Positions 18,242 through 27,298 are shown, numbered from the stretch's first letter. The stretch is 64,000 bases of DNA from an uncultured Flavobacterium sp. (GCF_946478785.1 NZ_CAMLDD010000018.1:43463-107462), one strand, 5' to 3'. The notes: generated by a model from the letters alone, not told the origin. Numbers and translations: made by a program.

Positions 18242-18960
18242 TTACTTTACAAAATATAAACAAAAAATTTGGGAAGCTTCAGGTATTGCAAAATGTAAAC
18301 CTGAAATTTAACGCAGGTGAGTGCATTGCACTTATTGGTCCAAATGGTTGTGGAAAAACAACCTTGATAAAATCCATCCTGGGAATGGTTTTACCAGACA
18401 GCGGTGATATTTTATTCAATAAAGAATCTATTCTTAGAAAGTTTGAATATAGAAATAATATTGGCTATATGCCTCAGATAGGCCGCTATCCAGATCATAT
18501 GACTATTGGACAAATTATTGCCATGATCAAGCAAATCAGGAATTCGAAAGACATTCTGGATGAAGATTTAGTTAAAGCTTTTAAACTTGATAAGATGGAT
18601 GATAAACAAATGCGCACGCTTTCCGGCGGAACAACCCAAAAGGTAAGTGCGACATTAGCCTTTCTTTTTAACCCTGCCGTCCTTATACTTGATGAGCCAA
18701 CTGCAGGATTGGATCCCCTGGCATCAGAAATCCTGAAGGAGAAAATTATTAAAGAAAAGGAAAAAGGAAAATTAATTTTGATTACCTCTCATTTGTTAAG
18801 CGAACTTGACGATATGATTACCCAGATTATTTTTATGCAGGAAGGTAAAGTGCATTTTCATAGAAATATAAACGAACTGCTTGAATCAACGGGTGAAATC
18901 AAAATTTCAAAAGCCATATCTAAAATTTTAAAGCAAAAGAGTCATGAACAGGATCATTAA
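18238..18960 (+). CDS. nosF: NosF, ABC transporter ATPase
   Basis: A 240-residue cytoplasmic ATP-binding subunit. Walker A GPNGCGKTT, signature LSGGTTQK, Walker B AVLILDEPTAGLD and switch histidine ITSHLL are all intact. With NosY it energises sulfur-species transport for CuZ assembly. It overlaps nosD by 4 bases and nosY by 17, which indicates one tightly coupled operon. Confidence 0.96.
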   Translation: MITLQNINKKFGKLQVLQNVNLKFNAGECIALIGPNGCGKTTLIKSILGMVLPDSGDILFNKESILRKFEYRNNIGYMPQIGRYPDHMTIGQIIAMIKQIRNSKDILDEDLVKAFKLDKMDDKQMRTLSGGTTQKVSATLAFLFNPAVLILDEPTAGLDPLASEILKEKIIKEKEKGKLILITSHLLSELDDMITQIIFMQEGKVHFHRNINELLESTGEIKISKAISKILKQKSHEQDH

Positions 18961-19711
18961 AATTGTATTGTTGGATATTCTTAAAAATAAAATCGTACTT
19001 AGTTATACTTTTATTTTAGCCTTACTCTCGTGGGGATCTTTTGGTCTGGAAGATAATTCTGCTAAAGGACTGCTGACAATTTTGAATGTAATTTTATTTA
19101 CTGTTCCATTAGTTTCGATACTTTTTTCGACAATATATCTTTATAACAGTTCTGAATTTATTGAACTGTTGCTCAGCCAGCCAATAAGGCGAAAAAAAAT
19201 ATGGATCAGTTTATTTGCCGGGCTTTCCATTGCAATGGTTTTAGCTTTTTTGCTGGGTGCGGGAATCCCTCTTCTAATTAATGCGCCAGATGCTTCAGGT
19301 GTTATGATGCTTTTGTCAGGATGTTTAATCTCGGCTGTTTTTGTGTCTTTAGCTTTTTTAAGCTGTATTTTGACTCGTGATAAAGCAAAAGGAATTGGTG
19401 TAGCGATTATGTTTTGGATTTATTTTGCAATACTTTTTGACGCTTTTGTTTTATTTCTGTTGTTTCAGTTTGCCGAGTATCCCATTGAAGAAGCAATGGT
19501 GGGGGTAACGGCCTTAAGTCCAATAGATCTTGCACGCATTCAGATCCTGTTACATCTTGATCAGTCAGCTATGATGGGCTACACCGGCGCAATTTTTAAA
19601 GATTTTTTTGGGACAACTATTGGATTGATTATCTCTCTTTTTCTATTGATTTTATGGATTGCGATACCTTTTTTTATTTCAGTCAGAAAATTCAATAAAA
19701 AAGATCTTTAA
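18944..19711 (+). CDS. nosY: NosY, ABC transporter permease
   Basis: A 255-residue inner-membrane protein with about six TM helices and the NosY features near the N-terminus (LLSQPIRRKKIWISLFAG) and late periplasmic segment (GVTALSPIDLARIQIL). It forms the membrane part of NosFY. It overlaps nosF by 17 bases. The start chosen matches the charged MNRIIKIVLLDILKNK that precedes TM1. Confidence 0.95.
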   Translation: MNRIIKIVLLDILKNKIVLSYTFILALLSWGSFGLEDNSAKGLLTILNVILFTVPLVSILFSTIYLYNSSEFIELLLSQPIRRKKIWISLFAGLSIAMVLAFLLGAGIPLLINAPDASGVMMLLSGCLISAVFVSLAFLSCILTRDKAKGIGVAIMFWIYFAILFDAFVLFLLFQFAEYPIEEAMVGVTALSPIDLARIQILLHLDQSAMMGYTGAIFKDFFGTTIGLIISLFLLILWIAIPFFISVRKFNKKDL

Positions 19712-19734
19712 CGATTACTATTTAATACCAGATT

Positions 19735-20118
19735 ATGAAGGAGAAGATAAAAACAGATATTAAAAGCAGACAGGATATCAAAATATTGGTTGATGCTTTT
19801 TATGGTAAGGTTCAGACAGATCCTACTATCGGATATTTATTTACCAAAGTGGCGAATGTTAATTGGGAAAAACATCTTCCAATTATGTATGATTTTTGGG
19901 ATAATATCCTTTTTCATTCCGGAAATTTTGAAGGAAACCCGATGATGAAGCATCGGATTTTAAATCAGAAAAGCCCCTTAACTGAAACTCATTTTAAACA
20001 TTGGAATAAGTTGTGGAAAAAAACTGTTGATGATTTATTTGAAGGACCAAAAGCATCAGAAGTAAAGATTAGGGCTCAGAGTATTTCGAAAATGATGATG
20101 AATAAAGTAGTAAAATAA
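19735..20118 (+). CDS. Group III truncated hemoglobin
   Basis: A 127-residue globin of the Ctb/trHbO-like group III class. It has the conserved YDFWDN segment in the E-helix region, proximal histidine area (MMKHRI) and HWNKLWKKTVDDLF in the C-terminal helices. Such globins bind NO or O2 and protect against nitrosative stress; it lies 23 bases after nosY and is probably the last gene of the nos operon. A bidirectional hairpin follows. Exact ligand chemistry is not visible. Confidence 0.88.
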   Translation: MKEKIKTDIKSRQDIKILVDAFYGKVQTDPTIGYLFTKVANVNWEKHLPIMYDFWDNILFHSGNFEGNPMMKHRILNQKSPLTETHFKHWNKLWKKTVDDLFEGPKASEVKIRAQSISKMMMNKVVK

Positions 20119-20129
20119 AGTGATAAAGT

Positions 20130-20204
20130 AAAAAACGGGCGCTCGAAGAGCGGCCGTTTTTAAATTAAATGCTATTAGAGCTGAATTAATAATTTTCATT
20201 TAAC
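20130..20204 (-). ncRNA. Candidate Fnr-controlled small transcript (or micropeptide)
   Basis: A perfect Fnr-like palindrome (20236-20257) lies between convergent genes and has no obvious target. On the minus strand a -7-like box TTTCTTTG (20217-20210) begins 29.5 bp from its centre, exactly as at the other promoters here. The predicted transcript would start near 20204 and end at the T-run of the hairpin at 20131-20161, about 75 nt. It contains GGAGG followed four bases later by ATG at 20199 (MKIINSALIAFNL...), so a peptide is also possible, though its frame would run through the hairpin. Confidence 0.35.
20131..20161. terminator. Bidirectional terminator after the globin gene
   Basis: AAAAACGG-G-CGCTC, loop GAA, GAGCG-G-CCGTTTTT: a 13-pair stem with one mismatch, with T-runs in both directions. 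It ends the nos-globin operon and would also end the candidate minus-strand small transcript. Confidence 0.8.
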
Positions 20205-20235
20205 CTCCACAAAGAAAGAAAAATATTTAAAAAAG

Positions 20236-20257
20236 ATATATGATCTGAATCATATAT
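20236..20257. promoter_or_regulatory. Perfect Fnr-like palindrome between convergent genes
   Basis: ATATATGAT-ctga-ATCATATAT has 9-bp perfect arms, the longest of the set. It is 3' of both the globin and the Crp/Fnr gene. See the candidate transcript at 20130-20204. Confidence 0.6.
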
Positions 20258-20275
20258 TAAAGTATTTAAGAAATT

Positions 20276-20893
20276 TCAATAAAATATTTTATGATCTATA
20301 ATTTCTATTTTTTTTTTCTTGTTCATAATAGAAATTGTCCGAATGACCGTCTCAACACGCAAACCGGTAAAATCTGCAATTTCCTGACGGGTATACTGAA
20401 TTTTCAGTCTTTGATTTGGGGGAATATTCTGCTGTTTTTTTAAATTATCGAGAAAATACTGTACCCGATACTCAGGTTTATGATTAATTATATTTTTTGA
20501 AAATACTATTTTATTGTAAATTCTCCAGGCAAAGACTTTTAATATTTTCGATTGGATTTTTGGATTTTCTTCAAGAAGCAAAAAGAAGTTGGCTTTTGAA
20601 AGTTTTAAGAGCACACAATCGGTCTGTGCTACTGCTGAGGCTGGATAAGGCTGATCAATAAAGAGGGGCGGTTCGCCAAAACTGCTTCCATTTTCAAAAA
20701 TTCCTACTGTCAGGTCTTTTCCGTCTTCATTGGTATAGGTCATTTTTACAGTCCCCTCAAGAATCTGATAGAAGTATAGGGGAGGATCGTTTTCATAAAA
20801 TATGATACAGTTTTTGGGTGTTTTTTTTGCAACAGCCCCCCAAGTGAATAGCAAATCTGTATCAATATGCATTTTTTCTAAAGTTATATGCAT
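20276..20893 (-). CDS. Crp/Fnr family regulator, Dnr-like
   Basis: A 205-residue transcription factor with an N-terminal cyclic-nucleotide-binding-like beta barrel (GSSFGEPPLFIDQPYPASAVA), dimerisation helix, and C-terminal winged HTH with recognition helix in TRQEIADFTGLRVETVIRTIS. There is no Fnr-type N-terminal cysteine cluster; only isolated Cys residues occur. It may therefore sense NO by heme, like Dnr, or another signal. Encoded between nos and hemN, it is the best candidate for reading the TGAY-N4-RTCA sites in this window, although a second family member lies at 22892. The ligand is inference. Confidence 0.88.
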   Translation of the reverse strand: MHITLEKMHIDTDLLFTWGAVAKKTPKNCIIFYENDPPLYFYQILEGTVKMTYTNEDGKDLTVGIFENGSSFGEPPLFIDQPYPASAVAQTDCVLLKLSKANFFLLLEENPKIQSKILKVFAWRIYNKIVFSKNIINHKPEYRVQYFLDNLKKQQNIPPNQRLKIQYTRQEIADFTGLRVETVIRTISIMNKKKKIEIIDHKIFY

Positions 20894-21275
20894 TTATAAA
20901 TGATGCTAAATATTTCATCGCTTGAAGAAAGTGGCTGCGGTTATTATTGATTTTCATAAATGCGGTGTTATTTGTTTTAAGCAAAGAAAAGAAATCAGGT
21001 ATAAAAAAAACATGATAAATATTAGGTTTTGAAAGTTTTGTTGTAGCTAGAATAGGTGTTAAATTAAAGATTTATAAAAAGATATTTTTAATTTAAACTG
21101 GTAGCTAATCTTTTGGAAGTCATTGTGTAATCTGCAGTGTTATGATATTTATCATATTACAAAAGCAGTATACTTCGGATATTTGTAATTCATTAGAATG
21201 GTAATAGCTAAAAAGATTCATTTCAATTAAAAAAAGTTCTATTTCATTTTCTTCCTAATTTCTAAAATTAAAATT
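20894..21275. other. Divergent promoter region between Crp/Fnr gene and hemN
   Basis: 382 bases without a gene. It holds the hemN operator described separately. I could not assign a clear promoter for the minus-strand regulator gene. Confidence 0.4.
21141..21185 (+). promoter_or_regulatory. Fnr-like operator and promoter of hemN
   Basis: TATGAT-attt-ATCATA (21141-21156), perfect palindrome. GATATTTG at 21178-21185 begins 29.5 bp from its centre and resembles TAnnTTTG. The hemN start is at 21276, leaving a leader of roughly 85 bases. Confidence 0.7.
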
Positions 21276-22640
21276 ATGTCAAAGTCTTTAATTCAAAAAT
21301 ATAATGTTCCAGGTCCCAGATATACCAGTTATCCAACTGTTCCGTACTGGAATGAAATACTTTTTTCAATAGAGGAATGGAAGATTTCTTTTCAAAAATC
21401 ATTTTTGGAGAGCAATTCACAAAATGGGATCAGCCTATATATTCATTTGCCTTTTTGTGAAAGTTTGTGCACTTTTTGCGGATGCAACAAACGAATTACT
21501 AAAAATCATTCAGTAGAAGAAAAATACATCATCGCTGTTTTAAAAGAATGGAGTATTTACTGTGGACTGGCTTCTGAAAGACCAATCATAAAAGAAATTC
21601 ATCTGGGAGGCGGAACTCCTACTTTTTTCTCATCAGATAATTTAGAAAAACTTATAAACGGTATTTTTAGTCTAGCAGATAAAGCTGAAAGTCATGAGTT
21701 CAGTTTTGAAGGCCATCCCAACAATACTACTTATGAGCAGCTTAAAAAATTATATAATTTAGGATTTCGCAGAGTAAGTTTTGGCGTTCAGGACTACGCG
21801 GCAAAAGTCCAGAAAGCCATTCACAGAATTCAGCCATTTCACAATGTGGCAAAAGTCACCTTTTGGGCAAAAGAAATTGGTTATACCTCAATTGGACACG
21901 ATATTATTTTTGGATTGCCTTTTCAAACAATTGAAAACATTGTGGACACCATCGAAAAGACAAATTCTTTAAAACCAGATCGATTGGCTTTTTACAGCTA
22001 TGCTCATACGCCCTGGATCAAAGGAAATGGACAACGTGGATTCAATGAAGCCGACCTTCCAAAAGACATCGAAAAACGAACATTATATGAAACAGGAAAA
22101 AACCTTCTTTCTCAAAACGGCTATCATGAAATTGGGATGGATCACTTTGCTTTAGCTTCTGATAGTTTGTATAAGGCTGGTCATAATGGGGAATTGCATC
22201 GAAATTTTATGGGATATAGCTCTTCAAAAACCCAGTTAATGATTGGATTGGGAGTTTCAGCTATCAGTGACAGCTGGTACAGTTTTGCGCAAAATACAAA
22301 GAGATTGGAAGAATATTATCAACTATTGGAGTGCGACCAACTACCTGTTGTCAAAGGGCATATACTTGACAAGGAGGATTTAATTATTCGCAAACATATT
22401 CTCAATTTAACTTGTCAATTTGAAACTTCGTGGAATGATAAGGCTTTTTATTTTGACGAATTACAAAGTGTTTTATCCGATTTAAAGGAATTGGAAAATG
22501 ATAATCTGGTAATTATCGAAGAAAATAGAATCAAGATCACAGATGCAGGCAGACCTTTCGTCCGTAATATTTGTATGGCTTTCGATTTGCATTTGAAAAG
22601 AAAATCTCCCGAAACTAATCTTTTTTCAATGACAGTCTAA
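21276..22640 (+). CDS. hemN: Oxygen-independent coproporphyrinogen III oxidase HemN
   Basis: A 454-residue radical SAM enzyme that converts coproporphyrinogen III to protoporphyrinogen IX without oxygen, supplying heme for cytochromes under denitrifying conditions. It has the HemN N-terminal YNVPGPRYTSYPTVPYW, the Fe-S motif CESLCTFCGC (Cys-x3-Cys-x2-Cys), GGGTP, and GLPFQT, plus a full HemN C-terminal domain. Length matches true HemN rather than HemW. Its own Fnr-like promoter fits anaerobic induction. Confidence 0.96.
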   Translation: MSKSLIQKYNVPGPRYTSYPTVPYWNEILFSIEEWKISFQKSFLESNSQNGISLYIHLPFCESLCTFCGCNKRITKNHSVEEKYIIAVLKEWSIYCGLASERPIIKEIHLGGGTPTFFSSDNLEKLINGIFSLADKAESHEFSFEGHPNNTTYEQLKKLYNLGFRRVSFGVQDYAAKVQKAIHRIQPFHNVAKVTFWAKEIGYTSIGHDIIFGLPFQTIENIVDTIEKTNSLKPDRLAFYSYAHTPWIKGNGQRGFNEADLPKDIEKRTLYETGKNLLSQNGYHEIGMDHFALASDSLYKAGHNGELHRNFMGYSSSKTQLMIGLGVSAISDSWYSFAQNTKRLEEYYQLLECDQLPVVKGHILDKEDLIIRKHILNLTCQFETSWNDKAFYFDELQSVLSDLKELENDNLVIIEENRIKITDAGRPFVRNICMAFDLHLKRKSPETNLFSMTV

Positions 22641-22868
22641 ACGATTAATTGAATTCCTTGCACAAATTGACTCATATTCTGAAATTTTCTAGTTACGCTA
22701 ATTATCAAACATGATATCCTGGCAGGGTCGATTCGTTTAACTACTTTCTGGATTTAAGATCACATCGATATGCCAGTAGCCACTGTATCAATCTTAAATA
22801 ATAATTTCGCTGGAAAAGAAAATTATTCAAATTTTTCAAGTAATGTAGTGTAGTAACTCTAATTATTC

Positions 22869-22876
22869 TACTTTTG
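22869..22876 (+). promoter_or_regulatory. -7 promoter box of the second Crp/Fnr gene
   Basis: TACTTTTG fits TAnnTTTG and lies 16 bases before the ATG at 22892. This shows that a longer reading frame starting at TTG 22874 would begin inside the promoter, so ATG 22892 is the start. No Fnr-like palindrome is seen upstream. Confidence 0.6.
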
Positions 22877-22891
22877 CAGCAAAAAATTACT

Positions 22892-23572
22892 ATGAATAAA
22901 TGCGATCAATGTATTGTAAGACAGCTTAGTGCATTGAAAGCACTAAACAAAGAGCAAATCATACAATTGGCAAATAGTAAAAGCACTCAGGTAATTAAAA
23001 AAGGGGAGGCTATAATAGAGGAAGGAGAAGTAATTAATGGGGTTTTCTGTATAAAAGATGGTATTGGAAAACTTTCTAAATTAAGTGCCAATGGAAGGGA
23101 CCAGATTGTTAAACTTGTAAAGTCAGGTGAACTTCTGGGGCAACGTTCAATGATCAGCAATGAACCTGCAAACTTGTCGGCTACAGCAATTGCTGATATG
23201 GAAGTCTGTTTTATTCCAAAATCTGAAATCATTCAATTTTTTAATAATAACAATCAGTTTTCAATGAACTTAATGCAGTCTGTTTGTGATGATTTGAAAC
23301 ATGCGGATGAGCATACTGTGGATATGGTACAGAAAACTGTTAAGGAAAGATTGGCTGAAAAGTTATTATATCTTAGTGACACTTTTGGTGTAAATGCTGA
23401 TCAATCCTTAAAAGTGCAATTATCAAGAGAGGAATTAGCCGGAATGATCGGTACAGCCACCGAGAGTTGCATCCGAATGCTTTCTGAGTTTAAAAAATCA
23501 GGGCTGATCGAATTAAAAGGAAAGCTGATTTTTTTAAAGGATATTAAGGGATTAAAAAAAGAAGCCAGCTAA
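22892..23572 (+). CDS. Crp/Fnr family regulator with N-terminal Cys-x2-Cys
   Basis: A 226-residue regulator (start MNKCDQCIVR). The N-terminal Cys4-x2-Cys7 is like the beginning of the Fnr [4Fe-4S] cluster, with a further Cys53 in the beta-barrel domain, but the third N-terminal cysteine of E. coli Fnr is absent. The barrel (GELLGQRSMISNEPANLSATA) and HTH (LSREELAGMIGTATESCIRMLSEF) are intact. In Bacteroidota such proteins act as oxygen or redox sensors. It is convergent with nadA, seven bases apart, with no terminator between them. It may act jointly with the other regulator on the sites in this region; that is inference. Confidence 0.9.
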   Translation: MNKCDQCIVRQLSALKALNKEQIIQLANSKSTQVIKKGEAIIEEGEVINGVFCIKDGIGKLSKLSANGRDQIVKLVKSGELLGQRSMISNEPANLSATAIADMEVCFIPKSEIIQFFNNNNQFSMNLMQSVCDDLKHADEHTVDMVQKTVKERLAEKLLYLSDTFGVNADQSLKVQLSREELAGMIGTATESCIRMLSEFKKSGLIELKGKLIFLKDIKGLKKEAS

Positions 23573-23579
23573 CATAACA

Positions 23580-24509
23580 TCATTTGGATAATTCCAGCAT
23601 TCTTTCAATAGGAACAAACGCTTTTTTCATTATATCAGCAGGAACTTTAATTTCAGGCGTTTCATTAAGCAAGCAGTCGTATAATTTTTGTAACGTATTT
23701 ACTTTCATGTAGCCACATTGGCTGCAGGCACAAGTGTTGTCTTCGTTTGAAGGTGCCGGTATCAATATTTTATAAGGAACTTCCAGTTTCATTTTATGAA
23801 GAATTCCCACTTCTGTAGCCACAATAAATTTGGTACCCGGATTGGTTTTAACATATTCAATCATTCCTGCAGTCGAACCAATATAGCTGGCTGTTTTTAA
23901 AATATGTGTTTCAGATTCAGGATGGGCAATAATTTGCGCATCTGGATTTTGTTTGTACAATTCAATTAATTTATCAAATGAAAATGCTTCATGAACCACA
24001 CATGCACCGTCCCAAAGCAACATTTCCCTGCCTGTTTGTTCCATTACATATTTTCCCAAATTTTTATCGGGAGCAAAAATAATGGGTTTGTCTTTTGGTA
24101 TAGAATTGACGATTTTAACGGCATTAGAAGAAGTTACCACAATGTCAGTTAAAGCTTTAACCTCTGCAGAACAATTCACATATGTAATAACAATGTGGTC
24201 TGGATGGGCTTGGGTAAATTGTTGAAATAAATTAGCGGGACAAGAGTCAGCCAACGAGCAGCCAGCATTCAAATCGGGAAGAATAACTTTTTTACCTGGA
24301 TTTAAAATTTTTGCAGTCTCAGCCATAAAATGTACTCCTGCAAAAACAATTATATCAGCATGCACCTGCATTGCTTCTTGTGACAATCCCAGGCTGTCAC
24401 CCACATAATCTGAAACATCCTGAATATCGGATTCCTGATAGTAATGTGCCAGAATAACTGCATTCTTCTCTTTTTTTAATTTCAGTATTCGCTCTTTAAG
24501 GTTTTTCAT
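23580..24509 (-). CDS. nadA: Quinolinate synthase NadA
   Basis: A 309-residue [4Fe-4S] enzyme condensing iminoaspartate with dihydroxyacetone phosphate to quinolinate. The cluster cysteines are visible: Cys in [21 protein letters not shown], and the C-terminal [29 protein letters not shown] is the substrate-binding start. Length is usual. It is the last gene of the minus-strand run that begins with ric copy 2, 157 bases after the Rrf2 gene, so it may have its own promoter. Its cluster is NO-sensitive, which fits the neighbouring repair genes. A fragment of a second nadA lies at 6646. Confidence 0.96.
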   Translation of the reverse strand: MKNLKERILKLKKEKNAVILAHYYQESDIQDVSDYVGDSLGLSQEAMQVHADIIVFAGVHFMAETAKILNPGKKVILPDLNAGCSLADSCPANLFQQFTQAHPDHIVITYVNCSAEVKALTDIVVTSSNAVKIVNSIPKDKPIIFAPDKNLGKYVMEQTGREMLLWDGACVVHEAFSFDKLIELYKQNPDAQIIAHPESETHILKTASYIGSTAGMIEYVKTNPGTKFIVATEVGILHKMKLEVPYKILIPAPSNEDNTCACSQCGYMKVNTLQKLYDCLLNETPEIKVPADIMKKAFVPIERMLELSK

Positions 24510-24666
24510 TATTAAATTATTTTTAATTATTCTCTTTTATTTTAAAACAAAAGAGTTGATGCTGATACATATGTTGGGTTTTTAAAATCGGTAAGTTTTT
24601 TGAAAATTAAGTTTTGCTCGTTTTTCGGAAATTCAATCAAACAAAGCTTTCATTATGACACTAAAA

Positions 24667-25101
24667 TTAATACCTAAGGAAGGTGTCTCCCGATTTAATA
24701 CCCAAAGCCAATTCTTCCAGATTTGTATTTTCAAGCGTGAAAACCAAATCATTGCGAATAGATATAAATTTATCGTGCATCGGACAAGGATGGTCTTCAG
24801 AACAATTACTTAATCCTAATGCACAACCGGTCAAAATGCGATCGCCATCCAAAGAATTAACTATTTGCGCTAATGTAATTTCTTTCATATTCTCTTTGGA
24901 AATTTCAAAACCTCCGCCCACTCCTTTTATAGATTTAATAATATTGTCTCGCGATAGGATTTGAAGAATTTTGGCTGTAAAAGCCTCCGGAGAATCGATT
25001 TTTTTGGCAATTTCTTTCAAGCCGATGCGATTGTCCTGATAGGATTGAAAAGCAATAAAAATAGCTGCACGAATGCCATATTCACATGTTTTAGAGAACA
25101 T
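24667..25101 (-). CDS. Rrf2 family regulator, probable Fe-S NO sensor
   Basis: A 144-residue winged-helix protein starting MFSKTCEYGIRAAIFIA, with HTH in RIGLKEIAKKIDSPEAFTAKILQIL and three cysteines in CALGLSNCSEDHPC (Cys-x6-Cys-x5-Cys) that would hold a [2Fe-2S] or [4Fe-4S] cluster, as in NsrR, IscR and RsrR. It is 33 bases after a CopD-like gene at the end of the hemerythrin/ribonucleotide reductase run. NO or redox sensing for this operon is the likely role; target sites were not identified. Confidence 0.88.
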   Translation of the reverse strand: MFSKTCEYGIRAAIFIAFQSYQDNRIGLKEIAKKIDSPEAFTAKILQILSRDNIIKSIKGVGGGFEISKENMKEITLAQIVNSLDGDRILTGCALGLSNCSEDHPCPMHDKFISIRNDLVFTLENTNLEELALGIKSGDTFLRY

Positions 25102-25134
25102 AATCTTTTTTTTGTAATGTATAAATCATATAAA

Positions 25135-25584
25135 TCAAAGCCCGCCATAACGCACAAAAGATCCAAAAACAACCATCAAAACCCCAATTATGGTAACCAA
25201 TAGAATATGAAAGGTCATTTCAGGTAACTTCTCAGCATTTTTTTCAAGTTTTGGCAGCACTCTAAATTGAGCACTCAAAGCAAAAAGAACCGTCAATAAT
25301 AAAAGAGCTAATTTTGTTGAAACAACTTTTTCTATAGGTGTCTCGAACTGAAACCAATATTCGATGCCAACACCATATTTATAGGCCATTAAAATTCCGG
25401 TAATGACCAGCAAAACCAGAGCAGTCATGCCAACAGGTTCATACTTTCTTTCATAATCGAGAATTATATTCTGATTTTTTTCTTTTAATGCTTGTGGCAA
25501 AAAACCAAAGACAAGCAACAAATGACCACCAACCCAAATGGTGGCACTCAAAAGATGGATGATTAACAATAAATGGTGGTTCAT
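25135..25584 (-). CDS. CopD-like four-TM membrane protein
   Basis: A 149-residue protein with four TM helices (HLLLIIHLLSATIWVGGHLL, ALVLLVITGILM, LALLLLTVLFALSA, LVTIIGVLMVVFGSFV) and histidines in the first helix. The HxxxATIWVGGH pattern is like the CopD/DUF2269 group of copper or heme b membrane proteins. It overlaps the next upstream gene by four bases and so is coupled to it. A role in heme or copper handling is plausible but not shown. Confidence 0.7.
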   Translation of the reverse strand: MNHHLLLIIHLLSATIWVGGHLLLVFGFLPQALKEKNQNIILDYERKYEPVGMTALVLLVITGILMAYKYGVGIEYWFQFETPIEKVVSTKLALLLLTVLFALSAQFRVLPKLEKNAEKLPEMTFHILLVTIIGVLMVVFGSFVRYGGL

Positions 25585-26792
25585 ATAGTTTTAGGTTTTA
25601 GTTTCACAATTTTAACAGATAGCATTATAAGGCCTGCTGGCATAAAAATACTGGATAAGAATAGATTTTGATAATAATTCGGTAAACTACCTTTACCCAA
25701 GAAAAACCAAATGCCCTGAAGAAACAAAAGAATTTCATTTGTAAAAAATCCGAATAAAAAAATTGCGATTCCCCATGTTTGAATACGGTTTCTCGAATTT
25801 AAAAAATCATTTTGTAATGCAAATCCAAACAGGAAACCTGTAATAATTCCCAACATAGTCAAGTGAATGTATCCAATGACAAAATTACGAATCTGATGGG
25901 ATACCTGTGCCAATTCCGGAAACAAAACCACCAGTTGAATAACGACTTTTAAAGCCAATGAAAACAAAGCAAAACCATAAACTATTTTTATGATCGTTGG
26001 TAAAATAGCAAAAAAGGACTGAAACTGCGGGCGGATAAATTGTATAAAAAGTACCGCAGCATATAGCTGAAGCATTACTCCAAGAGCATTTAACCAATAA
26101 AAAACCGGGTTAGGCAAATACCAGCTTACCGGCAAAGCCAATGTTAAAAAAGTAGAAGCAACAAATAAATTATAAAATATCCTGAATTTTTTAGCTTCAA
26201 TAATAAGTTTTGCCTGTTTGAAAAACAAAGCCAAAGTGGCAAACAGGAACCAGCCATTAAATTGAAAATGAAGAAAAAACTGAATTGCAATTTGATAAAA
26301 AGCGCTTGCTTTACCTAACAATGAAACTGCGGGACCAAGGCACCAGACACCCAAAGTAGAAAAAATCATGAAAAAAAAAGCCGTACGAAGCAGCTTTTTT
26401 TCAGCCAGAGTTGTAGGATTGGCATCCTTTATAATTAAATAACAAAAATAGTAGCTGCAAAAAATATGCAAAGTCGAAAAAAGAATAGAAGCAAAAGCGT
26501 ATCCTTGCGCCGGAAAATCAATCATCATTCCGACTACAGCCAGTTCTGTTGTCCAAAATAATTGGTTGTAGATGGGTTTTTGCTGTTTTTCTTTTGGAAC
26601 AAAAAAATGAAAAATCAAACAGTACAACATCATATAGACCCAGCCTAACATCGCCACGTGTGAATGGCCGTGCATTAAAAACTGAAAATTGACTCCGGCG
26701 ATCGGTGCAACATACATCCATCGCAGCAACAGTCCCATCAGTGAAGCGATGAAAAAATTAGAAAAAGTACAGAGTAACCAACTCTTCTTCAT
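25581..26792 (-). CDS. Polytopic membrane protein resembling heme-copper oxidase subunit I
   Basis: A 403-residue protein with about 11-12 TM helices. It has paired histidines in the first helix pair (FLMHGHSHVAMLGWVYMMLY), in the middle (FFLHFQFNGWFLFAT) and late (YIHLTMLGIITGF), a spacing that recalls the heme-binding helices of NorB/CcoN-type proteins. The full Cu-B histidine set is not evident. It is shorter than any catalytic NO reductase. Its neighbours are a lipoprotein, hemerythrin, a CopD-like protein and an NsrR-like regulator, so an NO- or O2-binding membrane hemoprotein is suspected. The NnrS family is another possibility. Confidence 0.55.
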   Translation of the reverse strand: MKKSWLLCTFSNFFIASLMGLLLRWMYVAPIAGVNFQFLMHGHSHVAMLGWVYMMLYCLIFHFFVPKEKQQKPIYNQLFWTTELAVVGMMIDFPAQGYAFASILFSTLHIFCSYYFCYLIIKDANPTTLAEKKLLRTAFFFMIFSTLGVWCLGPAVSLLGKASAFYQIAIQFFLHFQFNGWFLFATLALFFKQAKLIIEAKKFRIFYNLFVASTFLTLALPVSWYLPNPVFYWLNALGVMLQLYAAVLFIQFIRPQFQSFFAILPTIIKIVYGFALFSLALKVVIQLVVLFPELAQVSHQIRNFVIGYIHLTMLGIITGFLFGFALQNDFLNSRNRIQTWGIAIFLFGFFTNEILLFLQGIWFFLGKGSLPNYYQNLFLSSIFMPAGLIMLSVKIVKLKPKTI

Positions 26793-26840
26793 GATTTTAT
26801 AAAGGATTTAATTCTTGATGCTTAAAAGTGTGTTCATGCT

Positions 26841-27287
26841 TTAAATGAAAAAAAGCTTATATTGCTCTAAATGAGCCTGGATCTCTTTTTTAATTTCAGC
26901 TTTATTGGAATCCTCAAGATTATCGATTTTTAATTTTAACGGAATCAAATAGTTGTGTAACTGATTGTGTGCTTCACCTTTCATTGTACATTTTTTAAAA
27001 ATCATGGCAAATTCAGATTTCATTTTCTCTTTCAAAATCAATGCGCTTTCTTCTTCGCCTGATTCCAGAATTATTTTTTGTAAAGTAGTAATCCCTTCAG
27101 TAGTTTCTGGGTTGGCTTCCCATAATTGTCCTTTGTTCAGGCTCACTTCCGCGGCTGTTTCGGTATTTTTTTCCGAAACTGAATTTATTTCATTTGCTTC
27201 TTTAGATGTTTGATCTTCTTTGTTTTTTTGGCATGATCCGATAGATACAATGGCCAATAAAAATAATACTAGTTTTATTTTTTTCAT
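26841..27287 (-). CDS. Lipoprotein of unknown function, 148 aa
   Basis: I chose the ATG at 27287 (MKKIKLVLF), giving lipobox SIGSC, rather than an upstream start that would overlap the hemerythrin gene. The mature protein is Glu/Lys-rich and mainly helical, with WEANPETTEGI near the start and single Cys and His residues (KKCTMKGEAHNQLH) that could bind a metal or heme. Family not recognised. It lies between hemerythrin and the oxidase-like membrane protein in one operon. Confidence 0.7.
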   Translation of the reverse strand: MKKIKLVLFLLAIVSIGSCQKNKEDQTSKEANEINSVSEKNTETAAEVSLNKGQLWEANPETTEGITTLQKIILESGEEESALILKEKMKSEFAMIFKKCTMKGEAHNQLHNYLIPLKLKIDNLEDSNKAEIKKEIQAHLEQYKLFFI

Positions 27288-27298
27288 TTTGTTAAATT

